Shown one piece after another: positions 1-7,311 of a DNA stretch of 27,375 nucleotides (positions are counted from its first letter, which is position 1; each line of letters starts with the position of its first letter). Position numbers and translations under genes: made by a program. The stretch covers positions 1 to 27,375 of the forward strand of contig SKNC01000036.1 in assembly GCA_007120745.1 (NCBI GenBank), written 5' to 3'. The stretch is from Bacillota bacterium (lineage in GTDB: Bacteria; Bacillota; Dethiobacteria; SKNC01). Below the pieces are notes generated by a model. The model worked only from the letters and a program-made list of their open reading frames with translations. It was not told where the DNA came from and searched no databases.

Positions 1-79
1 AATAAACCAGCAGACCCAGGATGAATAATGCCGCCAGCAGAAGCCCTACAAATGTTCTCTTTCGGGTTTCAAGATGCAT
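1..79 (-). CDS. Partial membrane protein, N-terminus only (possibly DUF116 family)
   Basis: The first 26 codons of a minus-strand gene that runs off the left edge. ATG is at 79-77, inside the 3' end of fmt (11-nt overlap), with a GGAGGTGG Shine-Dalgarno 5 nt upstream, so it is very likely translationally coupled to fmt. The visible peptide has a short basic start (MHLETRKR) followed by a hydrophobic run (GLLLAALFILGLLV) that reads as a signal anchor or first transmembrane helix. In many Clostridia the gene after fmt encodes a DUF116 membrane protein before rsmB, and this N-terminus fits, but the family assignment rests on position and hydrophobicity only. Confidence 0.6.
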   Translation of the reverse strand, partial: MHLETRKRTFVGLLLAALFILGLLVY

Positions 80-1025
80 CCGGTCCACCTCCCAGCAATG
101 TTCCCGGAGTCAATGGATTGCCCCGCAAAAATTCCCCGACAGGCATTTTCTTTCCACCGGAAAGCTGTAACTCTTCAATGGTTAGAGCCCCCCTGCCGGC
201 GGCCACGGTTATCCCCTCTTTCCCCAGGTGAATTACCTCACCGGGTTTGCCCTCGGCTTCACTCTCCACCACAGAAGAGCGCCAGATTTTTACCCGATGC
301 CCCTTCCACATCGTATAAGCTCCCGGCCAGGGATTCATCCCCCTGACCTGGTTGTGAATATGCCGGGCATCCTGTTCCCAGTTTATCTTTTCTTCTTCTC
401 TCTTCAATGGAGGGGCATAGGTGGCTGTCGTTGAATCCTGTTTCCTGCGGGAGGCTTCTCCTCTCAGCAGTTTTTTCAGGGCGGTATCTAAAAGTTCCGC
501 TCCCATAATGGATAATCGCTGGTGTAATGAGCCCACGGTCTCTTCGAAAGATATTTCTGTTTCTTTTTGAAGTATAATATCCCCCGTATCCATGCCCTCG
601 GCCATATACATAATGGTTACTCCTGTGACGCTGTCTCCATTTAAAATCGCCCGGTGAACAGGAGCAGCGCCCCTGTATTCAGGAAGCAGGGAAGCATGCA
701 CATTGATGCAGCCCAAAGGAGGAATCTCCAGCAGACTTTTGGGTAGAATTTTACCGTATGCTGCCACCACTACTACCTCCGGTGCCAGCTGTTTTACCTC
801 CTGTATAAAATCTACAGTTAATCGTTCCGGCTGGAGGACCGGGATGCCGTGCTCCAGTGCCAGTTTTTTTACCGGCGAAGGAATCACCCTGTTCCCCCGA
901 CCCCGGGGGCGGTCCGGCTGAGTTACCACAGCCAACAGCGTGTATTTATTTTTAATAAGCAGCTCCAAAGAAGGAACTGCAAATTCCGGGGTTCCCATAA
1001 AAAGAATTCCGGGGTTTTTGTTCAT
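69..1025 (-). CDS. fmt: Methionyl-tRNA formyltransferase
   Basis: Transfers a formyl group from 10-formyl-THF to Met-tRNAfMet, making the initiator tRNA for translation. The 318-aa length is usual. The N-terminal catalytic domain starts with FMGTPEFAVPSL (9-20) and has the INVHASLLPEYRGAAP block (107-122), giving Asn108 and His110, and the EGMDTGDI loop with Asp146; these match the N/H/D triad of the family. The C-terminal OB-like domain ends with the GGGKKMPVGEF-type segment usual in Fmt (here LSGGKKMPVGEF). The ATG has an AGAGGATG ribosome site about 6 nt upstream. It follows def after a 140-nt gap and overlaps the next gene. The def-fmt pair is the classic N-formyl-Met cycle module. Very secure. 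Confidence 0.97.
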   Translation of the reverse strand: MNKNPGILFMGTPEFAVPSLELLIKNKYTLLAVVTQPDRPRGRGNRVIPSPVKKLALEHGIPVLQPERLTVDFIQEVKQLAPEVVVVAAYGKILPKSLLEIPPLGCINVHASLLPEYRGAAPVHRAILNGDSVTGVTIMYMAEGMDTGDIILQKETEISFEETVGSLHQRLSIMGAELLDTALKKLLRGEASRRKQDSTTATYAPPLKREEEKINWEQDARHIHNQVRGMNPWPGAYTMWKGHRVKIWRSSVVESEAEGKPGEVIHLGKEGITVAAGRGALTIEELQLSGGKKMPVGEFLRGNPLTPGTLLGGGPDAS

Positions 1026-1095
1026 TTAAAAACATCCTCTTTTTTTAATCCATCAATCTTGCATTATTATTTTAACACAATTATCCATTTTTTTG

Positions 1096-1133
1096 AAGGG
1101 CTCCGTTCCGTACAAACAGGACCCCTTTTTTTT
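1096..1133 (+). terminator. Hairpin plus T-run, plus-strand sense, in the def-fmt gap
   Basis: Arms AAGGGCTCC (1096-1104) and GGACCCCTT (1119-1127) pair with one mismatch and are followed by a T-run to 1133. It is oriented as a terminator for plus-strand transcription, while both neighbouring genes are on minus; on minus the hairpin is flanked by A-runs. It might stop antisense transcripts or be fortuitous. Confidence 0.35.
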
Positions 1134-1165
1134 ATTGGGCTGACAAAGAATAAGATCTTAAAGCG

Positions 1166-1627
1166 TTATTCAGAAGGTTCCAGAAAACGGGTCACCTTGT
1201 CAATAAAGACTTTCCCCTCCAGGTGATCTAACTCATGCTGCAGTGCCCGGGCAAAAAGCCCGCTGCCCGTTATCTTGATTTTTTTCCCTTCCCGGTTTAA
1301 AGCCTCTACGGTAACCTTTTTGGCCCGTTCCACTTCCCCTACAATACCGGGAAAGCTTAAGCAGCCTTCTGCCTCCACCTCCTGGCCTTCAGCCTGAACC
1401 ATTTTGGGATTAATCAGCTCTATAAGTCCCTGGTCCATAAGGTCGATTACCACCAGCTGCTTGGGAACTCCCACCTGATTGGCAGCCAGCCCAACGCCAT
1501 CATTATGGTACATGGTCTCCGCCATATCCTCTAAAATATCAATAATCTTGGGAGTTATTTCTTTGACCAGGCTGCATCTCTGCCTTAGAACCGGGTCATC
1601 TTTTTTTCTAATGATTCGTACTGCCAT
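1166..1627 (-). CDS. def: Peptide deformylase
   Basis: Metalloenzyme that removes the formyl group from the N-terminal Met of new proteins. At 153 aa it is of usual length. All three family motifs are present: GVGLAANQ (44-51, motif I), EGCLS (87-91, metal ligand Cys89) and HELDH (131-135, the metal-binding His pair and catalytic Glu). It starts 18 nt after the priA stop, with an AGGAGGA-type site in front, and precedes fmt. The C-terminus ends shortly after motif III, with no long tail. Confidence 0.97.
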   Translation of the reverse strand: MAVRIIRKKDDPVLRQRCSLVKEITPKIIDILEDMAETMYHNDGVGLAANQVGVPKQLVVIDLMDQGLIELINPKMVQAEGQEVEAEGCLSFPGIVGEVERAKKVTVEALNREGKKIKITGSGLFARALQHELDHLEGKVFIDKVTRFLEPSE

Positions 1628-1645
1628 TTCTCATTCCTCCTGCTG

Positions 1646-3880
1646 CTACAACATAGTAATGGGATTTACATCTAATGTTATTCTTATTTCCCTGTTCCCC
1701 GCAGTTTTATAAAACTCCTGCCATGCCTCCCTGGATACCCTGTGAATTTCAGCAAATTCCAGGCTCTTTAGGACCAGATGCCAGCGATATCGCCCCCTGA
1801 CTTTTGATAAAGGACAGGGACAGGGGCCCAATATTTCCGCCTGTATCCCCCTCAGGGACCTTTCCAGCATTCCTTTAAATTCCCCGGCTTTCTGACTCAG
1901 GAATTTCTCAGACAGGCTGGAGAAAACCACCCGAATCAACCGGTTAAAAGGGGGATATTGAAATTCCTTCCTGAGGGAAATTTCTTCTTCAAAAAACGAT
2001 TCATAGTCATGGTGCTTTGCCGCCATGATACTATAATGGTCCGGATTAAAGGTCTGGACAATTACCTTCCCCCCTAGAGAACTTCGACCGGTCCTTCCTG
2101 CCACCTGGGTCAGCAGCTGAAAGGTCCGTTCCCCGGAACGGAAATCCGGCAGGTTTAAAGCCGTATCAGCCAGAATCACCCCCACCAGAGTTACCCTTGG
2201 AAAGTCTAACCCCTTGGCAATCATCTGCGTTCCGATTAAAATATCTGCCTCTCCCCGTTGAAAAACCTTAAAGATGTCCTGGTGTGACCCTTTACGGGTG
2301 GTGGCGTCCATATCCATGCGCAGAACCCTGGCCCGGGGAAACAAATCTTTTACCCCCTTTTCCACCCTCTGGGTACCCAGACCCAGAAAGCGGATGCAGC
2401 TTCCTCCGCATCCAGGGCACTGTTCCGGCACCCTTTTCTCATGATGGCAGTAGTGACACTTTAAAAGGTCCTGGCTGGCATGGTAGGTCAGGGTAATGCT
2501 GCAGTTGGAACACCGCAGAACAAACCCGCACTCCCTGCATACCATAAAGGTGGCAAAACCCCGCCGGTTTAAAAAAAGAATAATCTGCTGTTTTCTGGAC
2601 AGGACCTTTTCCATATGGTTATAAAGAATACTGCTGAAAAGGGTTCGGTTTCCCCCGCTTAATTCCTCTTTCAAGTCAACCACTTCAACGGGAGGCAGGG
2701 GTCGATGCTCTACCCTTTCTTTCAAGCTTATAAGCAGGTCTTTACCCTCCCGGGCACTGTAGTACGCTTCCACCGAAGGGGTAGCGCTCCCTAAAACCAC
2801 AGGGCAGGAATAAAAGTCACCCCTTTTTTTGGCTGCCTCCCTGGCATCATACCGGGGGCTTTCCTCCTGCTTATAGGTAGTTTCATGTTCTTCATCTATA
2901 ATAATTATACCTAAATTTGTGAAAGGTGCAAAAACAGCGGAACGAGGTCCAATTGCAATCTTAATTTCCCCCTCCCGAATCCGGCACCACTGGTCATATC
3001 GTTCTCCCTGAGAAAGTCGGCTGTGCAGTACCGTTACCAGGGATCCGAACCTTCCCCTGAACCACTTCACCATCTGCGGGGTCAAGGATATTTCAGGAAC
3101 CAGAACCAGGGCTTCCCTGCCGTTTTTTAACACTTCTTCGATTGCCTGAAGATATATTTCTGTTTTTCCACTGCCGGTAACCCCGTGTAAAAGGATCGTC
3201 CCCGGAAGTTTTTTATCTATTTTGTGTTTTATTATCCCCAAAAGTTCCGATTGTTTCGGGTTCAGCTGCAGTCTAGAAGACAGCCCGAATAGTTTCTGTT
3301 GGAAGGGTTCCCTCATAACCCTCTCTCTATCCATAATCAGCAGTTTTTTCTCCTGAAGAGCCTTCACCGACTGTCGTCCTGCTCCAGATACCTGCAGAAG
3401 GTCTTGTAAAGGTATCTTCTTCTGCTGCATAAGGACCTCCAAAATTTGGGCCTGTTTAGGAGCTCTCCTCTTTATTTTATCCCGGTAGGAAAGTGCTTCC
3501 TTCTGCTGCACCGCCAGTTTAATTACAGTGACTTCCTTCGGTTTGGTGGTGGCATAAAAATTAGGCAGGATGGCTTTTAATACTTCCACCAGGGGGCTGA
3601 TATAAAGGTCTGAAATCCAACGGGCCAGATCCAACAATTCTTTGGTAAGCAGGGGAAATGGGTCAACCACCCTGTTTATTTCCTTTACCCTGTCCACCTC
3701 CGGTGAAGAGTCAAACCCCACCACAAAACCCAACAGCTTCCGGCTGCCGAAAGGTACCATCACCCGGGTGCCCTCCTGAATCTGAGATAGAAATTCCTTT
3801 GGGATTTTATAATGAAAATACCTGTCTCCAATTCCCGGGGCGGGAAGATCCACCACCACCCTGGCATATTGATTCATCAT
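1646..3880 (-). CDS. priA: Primosomal protein N' (replication restart helicase)
   Basis: Superfamily 2 3'-5' DNA helicase that rebuilds replication forks. The 744-aa length is normal. N-terminal DNA-binding domain (about 1-110), then helicase lobe 1 with Walker A GVTGSGKT (233-240) and DEEH box (329-332), followed by the aromatic-rich segment TTYKQEESPRYDAR. Zinc module with eight Cys at 448, 451, 457, 460, 475, 478, 488 and 491. Lobe 2 carries LIGTQMIAKGLDFP and the QVAGRTGR motif VI. Two adjacent ATGs (3880 and 3877) are possible starts; a GGAAGGA site precedes the first by about 8 nt. It begins the priA-def-fmt set. In many relatives it directly follows coaBC; here an opposite-strand gene separates them. 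Confidence 0.97.
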   Translation of the reverse strand: MMNQYARVVVDLPAPGIGDRYFHYKIPKEFLSQIQEGTRVMVPFGSRKLLGFVVGFDSSPEVDRVKEINRVVDPFPLLTKELLDLARWISDLYISPLVEVLKAILPNFYATTKPKEVTVIKLAVQQKEALSYRDKIKRRAPKQAQILEVLMQQKKIPLQDLLQVSGAGRQSVKALQEKKLLIMDRERVMREPFQQKLFGLSSRLQLNPKQSELLGIIKHKIDKKLPGTILLHGVTGSGKTEIYLQAIEEVLKNGREALVLVPEISLTPQMVKWFRGRFGSLVTVLHSRLSQGERYDQWCRIREGEIKIAIGPRSAVFAPFTNLGIIIIDEEHETTYKQEESPRYDAREAAKKRGDFYSCPVVLGSATPSVEAYYSAREGKDLLISLKERVEHRPLPPVEVVDLKEELSGGNRTLFSSILYNHMEKVLSRKQQIILFLNRRGFATFMVCRECGFVLRCSNCSITLTYHASQDLLKCHYCHHEKRVPEQCPGCGGSCIRFLGLGTQRVEKGVKDLFPRARVLRMDMDATTRKGSHQDIFKVFQRGEADILIGTQMIAKGLDFPRVTLVGVILADTALNLPDFRSGERTFQLLTQVAGRTGRSSLGGKVIVQTFNPDHYSIMAAKHHDYESFFEEEISLRKEFQYPPFNRLIRVVFSSLSEKFLSQKAGEFKGMLERSLRGIQAEILGPCPCPLSKVRGRYRWHLVLKSLEFAEIHRVSREAWQEFYKTAGNREIRITLDVNPITML

Positions 3881-3912
3881 GCAGTTCTTCCTTCCTCTGA
3901 CAATTATTGTAT

Positions 3913-3940
3913 TTGATTTTCCCCGTCATTCATATATAAT
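3913..3940 (+). promoter_or_regulatory. Sigma-A-like promoter for the spoIIM-like gene
   Basis: TTGATT (3913-3918) and a perfect TATAAT (3935-3940) separated by 16 nt, 29 nt before the ATG at 3970. The site lies in the divergent priA/spoIIM-like gap. The match to the vegetative consensus suggests expression is not restricted to sporulation. Confidence 0.7.
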
Positions 3941-3969
3941 AATCATAGTTTACCGGAGAGGAAAAAGAA

Positions 3970-4590
3970 ATGTTAAACTTTAAAAAATTTTTACGAATTG
4001 TTCAAACTAACTCCTCCTGGATTCTTCTGGCCGCAGTTCTTTTTGTGCTGGGATTCGCAGGGGGCTTTACCGCAGTTCAGCAGGACCTGGAGATTCTGGA
4101 AGAGCTGTCTGAACCTTATTTTGGTTTTTTGGAAAGTTTAGCGGAAGAAGTTATGACCGGCGGTCCTCTCAGGGGAATATCCTTGATTTTTTTTAATAAT
4201 ATATTTACCGCTGCAAGGATTATTTTCCTGGGAATTCTTTTGGGGCTGGCGCCTCTGACAGGCCTGGTGGTAAACGGCGGGCTTATTGGGATATTGGCTG
4301 CCGTTTTCATGATAGAGCACAATGTCAGCCCCCTGCTCTTTATCTCCCTGGGCCTGCTGCCCCATGGAATTCTTGAAATACCGGCTTTCTTAATCAGCGC
4401 AGCCCTGGGATTGAAGCTGGGCTACCATGCTCTCTTCCCCATGGAGGAAATGAGCCGGCCGGAAAGTATCGCCTACATTGCCAGGGAAGCCATAAACGTG
4501 CTGTTTTACGTAGCCATAATTCTTTTGGCTGCTGCAGCCATTGAAATACTGGTCACTCCAGCACTGATTCCCCACATGTTCCCTAAATAA
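3970..4590 (+). CDS. Stage II sporulation protein M family membrane protein (SpoIIM/DUF95)
   Basis: A 206-aa polytopic membrane protein. Hydrophobic segments lie around 17-36, 70-93, 97-115, 120-146 and 175-197. Family marks are FFNN (74-77), an NGG turn (102-104) and LLPHGILEIPA (129-139), the signature of the SpoIIM/DUF95 family. In B. subtilis SpoIIM works with SpoIID and SpoIIP in engulfment, but DUF95 also includes non-sporulation members. The strong GGAGAGG site and vegetative-type promoter, and its isolated position between coaBC and priA, do not settle whether this is the engulfment protein. It is transcribed against its neighbours and ends at a terminator shared with coaBC. Confidence 0.85.
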   Translation: MLNFKKFLRIVQTNSSWILLAAVLFVLGFAGGFTAVQQDLEILEELSEPYFGFLESLAEEVMTGGPLRGISLIFFNNIFTAARIIFLGILLGLAPLTGLVVNGGLIGILAAVFMIEHNVSPLLFISLGLLPHGILEIPAFLISAALGLKLGYHALFPMEEMSRPESIAYIAREAINVLFYVAIILLAAAAIEILVTPALIPHMFPK

Positions 4591-4630
4591 AGGATGTGTT
4601 CAATATTGAAAATTCTTCAGTGGAAGACAA

Positions 4631-4659
4631 GGAAGACAAGGGGACGGTTCTCTGTCTCC
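4631..4659. repeat. REP-like imperfect hairpin (degenerate copy)
   Basis: Arms AGACA (4634-4638) and TGTCT (4653-4657) enclose a GGGA-CGGT-TCTC mini-hairpin. The core GGGACGGTTCTC differs by one base from the core of the hairpin at 17469-17498. It is preceded by a short direct repeat (GGAAGACAA twice, 4622-4639). It lies in the gap between the convergent spoIIM-like and coaBC genes. Confidence 0.45.
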
Positions 4660-4721
4660 TTACCAGTGGATTAAAAACCTTCAATGGAGAAGTCTCCAGG
4701 ATATCTATAAAGCATGTTCAT

Positions 4722-4751
4722 AAAAAAATCGACGTTCAGGTCGATTTTTTT
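4722..4751. terminator. Bidirectional intrinsic terminator (spoIIM-like / coaBC)
   Basis: A perfect 12-bp inverted repeat, AAAAAAATCGAC (4722-4733) and GTCGATTTTTTT (4740-4751), with a 6-nt loop. The A/T ends give a U-run in both directions, so it can end both convergent genes. Most of it lies inside the last codons of coaBC, whose TGA is in the loop (4738-4736). Confidence 0.8.
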
Positions 4752-5929
4752 AATGTAATGATTTCGTCTAAAATTTTATCCGCCAGTTCTCGTTTGGCCA
4801 TCAAGGGAAAATCTTTAATTTCTCCCCCCCGGGTTATCACCCTGACCTGGTTTGTTTCTACTTCAAAACCAGATCCCGGTGCGGTGATATCATTGGCAAC
4901 AATCATATCTAAATTTTTATTTTTTAATTTTCTTGAAGCATTCTCTGCCAGTGACTCCGATTCCGCGGCAAACCCCACCAGCAGCTGCTGTTTTTTTAGC
5001 TTTCCCAGCTCCCCCAGGATATCGGGGTTTTTTTGAAACTTTACCACCAGGTCCCCGCCGCTTTTTTTAATTTTCTGAAGGGAGATATCTTCCGGCCGGT
5101 AATCAGCCACTGCGGCGGCTTTAATCACGATGTCTGCTTCAGGAAATTCTTTTAAAACCGCATCCCTCATCTCCAGGGCAGTGTTAACGGCAGTAAAATC
5201 CGCTCTAAAGGGAGGTTTCAATCCCACAGGCCCTGATACCAGCACCACCCTGCCCCCCCTTTCCAGGGCCGCTTCGGCCAGGGCATATCCCATCCGTCCG
5301 CTGGAGTAATTGCTCAGGTAACGCACCGGATCCAGGGGTTCCCGGGTAGGACCGGCGGTAATTAAGAAAGTTTTCCCTTCAAAATCTTTCTTTTGCTGCA
5401 GCACTTTCAGAAGATAATCCACAATTTTTTGAGGTTCCGCCAACCTTCCCCTGCCCTGGTCACCACAGGCTAAAAAACCGGATTCCGGTTCAATAAAATG
5501 GTAACCAAGACTCTTCAACCTGGCAATGTTCTCCTGAACCACCACATTATTGTACATTTCCACGTTCATGGCGGGAGCAAAAATTACCGGGCCGGCAGCA
5601 GCCATAATGGTAGTGGACAGCAGATCATCCGCAATTCCCTGTGAAGTTTTACCGATAATATTGGCTGTGGCAGGGGCAATGAGAAAACAGCTGGCCTCCT
5701 GAGCCCAGCTGACATGCTGTATTTCCCAACTGGCCGGGCGCTGGAACATCTCCAGTCCCACAGGCCCACCACTTAAAGTCTCAAAGGTCAGTGAACTGAC
5801 AAAAGCAGCCGCCGCCCGGGTCATAATCACCTTTACTTTAAGCCCTGATTTGACCAGCAGCCGGCAGATCTCCGCCCCTTTATATGCCGCAATTCCGCCG
5901 GTAATACCTAAAACCACCGTCTTGTCCAT
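4736..5929 (-). CDS. coaBC: Bifunctional phosphopantothenoylcysteine decarboxylase / phosphopantothenate-cysteine ligase
   Basis: Two successive steps of coenzyme A synthesis in one 397-aa protein. The N-terminal CoaC flavodecarboxylase (about 1-178) has the GITGGIAAYK start, catalytic His72 in IQHVSW, the PAMNVEM motif (119-125) and the substrate-clamp SGFLACGDQGRGR (150-162, Cys155). The C-terminal CoaB ligase (from about 186) starts with FLITAGPTREPLDPVRYLSN and contains KAAAVADYRP and LVGFAAES. The ATG has an AGGAGTG site about 10 nt upstream. It follows rpoZ by 173 nt, a gap with a hairpin. The last codons form part of a bidirectional terminator, so the C-terminal KKST is dictated by that element. 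Confidence 0.96.
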   Translation of the reverse strand: MDKTVVLGITGGIAAYKGAEICRLLVKSGLKVKVIMTRAAAAFVSSLTFETLSGGPVGLEMFQRPASWEIQHVSWAQEASCFLIAPATANIIGKTSQGIADDLLSTTIMAAAGPVIFAPAMNVEMYNNVVVQENIARLKSLGYHFIEPESGFLACGDQGRGRLAEPQKIVDYLLKVLQQKKDFEGKTFLITAGPTREPLDPVRYLSNYSSGRMGYALAEAALERGGRVVLVSGPVGLKPPFRADFTAVNTALEMRDAVLKEFPEADIVIKAAAVADYRPEDISLQKIKKSGGDLVVKFQKNPDILGELGKLKKQQLLVGFAAESESLAENASRKLKNKNLDMIVANDITAPGSGFEVETNQVRVITRGGEIKDFPLMAKRELADKILDEIITLKKST

Positions 5930-5997
5930 TTATTTAATTCACTCCTGGGAAATTTAAATAAAAAACTCTCATTCCAAATATCTTACGTATAAAACCC

Positions 5998-6025
5998 TGC
6001 CGGCCTTTCGTTCTTAAGGCCGGCA
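5998..6025. terminator. GC-rich hairpin between rpoZ and coaBC
   Basis: A perfect 10-bp inverted repeat TGCCGGCCTT / AAGGCCGGCA with an 8-nt loop. On minus it is followed by GGGTTTTAT, a weak U-run. It may partly attenuate read-through from rpoZ into coaBC or protect the upstream mRNA end. Confidence 0.45.
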
Positions 6026-6102
6026 TTCGGTTTAAACATGTAATTATTTATTCAGAGAAACAAGTAATACCAGGCTTAAATGATAAAAAATATCCCGGCA
6101 TC

Positions 6103-6315
6103 CTACTTAATACCTTCTCTGGTTTTTTCATATTTCAATCGGCTTTCGGAAATCTCCTCCAGAGCTATGGTAACATCCTTTTTTGATGAGGTGTCCACCA
6201 GCACCGGTGCCCCATCCTGAATCTGCCGGGCTCTCTTGGCAGCGGCAATGACCAGAGAATATTTGCTGTCAACGTTCTTAACCAGACTATCGATGGAAGG
6301 ATAAATCATGGACAT
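6103..6315 (-). CDS. rpoZ: RNA polymerase omega subunit
   Basis: Small subunit that helps assemble beta' in RNA polymerase. The 70-aa protein begins MSMIYPSIDSL and has the family core KYSLVIAAAKRARQI (18-32) and a VTIALEEI segment (48-55). Two in-frame starts exist: ATG 6315, inside the gmk 3' end, and ATG 6309, which overlaps the gmk stop as ATGA; the second gives the usual MIYPSID start. The GGGGGG stretch upstream is rather far from either, so translational coupling to gmk is likely. The gmk-rpoZ-coaBC order is common in Bacillota. Confidence 0.95.
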   Translation of the reverse strand: MSMIYPSIDSLVKNVDSKYSLVIAAAKRARQIQDGAPVLVDTSSKKDVTIALEEISESRLKYEKTREGIK

Positions 6316-6929
6316 TGTATATAACCGTCCCCCCTTAATATTTCAATAAGATTCTTGTTCCTGTTCACTTTCAGCTTTTCCGCACGGACAATATGTAAAA
6401 TTTCTTGAGCCGCTCTTTCGGCAAAATCATTGACTACCAGGTAATCATATTCTCTTGCTTCAAGGATTTCTAAAGAAGCAGCCGCAAAACGCTCCTGTAC
6501 TTTTTGCGGAGGCTCTGTGCCTCTTCCAATAATCCGCTGCTTCAGTTCCCTCAGGGAGGGAGGCAGCAGAAAAACAAAAACTCCCTGGGGAAAACCGGAT
6601 TTAATCATTTTTGCCCCCTGCGTATCAATCTCCAGAAGGACATCCTGCCCTCTGTTGAGGCAGTCCAAAACTTTTTCTTTGGGTGTGCCGTAATAGTGGC
6701 CGTAGACCCTGGCCCATTCCAAAAGGCCATTCTGCTCCACCCTGCGGGTAAACTCCTCCTCCCCCACAAAAAAGTAGCTGGCCCCGTCCTCTTCACCGGC
6801 CCGGGGAGGTCTGGTGGTCATGGAAACAGAAAAATAGATATCTTTTTTTTCCGCTGCCAGCACCTTACCTACCGTGCCTTTTCCAACGCCAGAGGGTCCT
6901 GACAGCACAATTAGTATTCCTTCTGCCAT
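6306..6929 (-). CDS. gmk: Guanylate kinase
   Basis: Phosphorylates GMP to GDP with ATP. At 207 aa it has the usual length. P-loop GPSGVGKGT (11-19), then the GMP-binding region with SVSMTTRPPRAGE (34-46) and YFFVGEEEF, then LLEIDTQGA (97-105) and the lid region around FVFLLPPSLRELKQRI. It starts 21 nt after remA with a GGGGGAAGAAGG site and overlaps rpoZ. Expression is probably driven by the promoter in front of remA. Confidence 0.97.
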   Translation of the reverse strand: MAEGILIVLSGPSGVGKGTVGKVLAAEKKDIYFSVSMTTRPPRAGEEDGASYFFVGEEEFTRRVEQNGLLEWARVYGHYYGTPKEKVLDCLNRGQDVLLEIDTQGAKMIKSGFPQGVFVFLLPPSLRELKQRIIGRGTEPPQKVQERFAAASLEILEAREYDYLVVNDFAERAAQEILHIVRAEKLKVNRNKNLIEILRGDGYIQCP

Positions 6930-6950
6930 CCTTCTTCCCCCTGGAACTTT

Positions 6951-7220
6951 TTATTCTTCATCTTCTAAAACAGCGGGCTCTTTTGTATGAAGTCTGTGTT
7001 TTACAGTCTCTGGCTGCACCGCGGACAAAATCACATGCTGGCTGTCGGTAACAATGACTGCCCTGGTACGGCGGCCGTAGGTGGCGTCAATCAGCATACC
7101 CCTGTCCCGGGCCTCGGAAATAATCCTTTTAATCGGTGCTGATTCCGGGCTTACTATAGCTATGATGCGATTGGCGGAAACAATATTTCCAAAACCAATG
7201 TTAATTAACTTAATTGGCAT
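6951..7220 (-). CDS. remA: RemA-family extracellular matrix regulator (DUF370)
   Basis: An 89-aa DNA-binding protein. The sequence is nearly canonical, with blocks IKLINIGFGNIVSANRII and DATYGRRTRAVIVTDS (45-60). In B. subtilis RemA activates biofilm matrix operons and osmoprotection genes, forming an oligomeric ring that wraps DNA. Here it heads remA-gmk-rpoZ as in Bacillus. The C-terminal tail is acidic (VLEDEE). AAGGGGG lies 7 nt before the ATG, and a strong sigma-A promoter lies directly upstream. The target genes in this organism cannot be read from the window. Confidence 0.93.
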   Translation of the reverse strand: MPIKLINIGFGNIVSANRIIAIVSPESAPIKRIISEARDRGMLIDATYGRRTRAVIVTDSQHVILSAVQPETVKHRLHTKEPAVLEDEE

Positions 7221-7250
7221 GATAAAACCCCCTTAATCATTGTACTACAT

Positions 7251-7280
7251 AGTATAACGGATATAAGCCAAAAAATGCAA
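7251..7280 (-). promoter_or_regulatory. Sigma-A-like promoter upstream of remA
   Basis: On minus, TTGCAT (7280-7275) and TATACT (7256-7251) are separated by 18 nt, about 30 nt before the remA ATG at 7220. It probably drives remA-gmk-rpoZ and possibly coaBC. A 9-bp inverted repeat (7291-7299 / 7312-7320) just upstream covers the yicC stop. Confidence 0.7.
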
Positions 7281-7311
7281 GGAATATCTAATAGAATAAC
7301 CAAAAATATCT

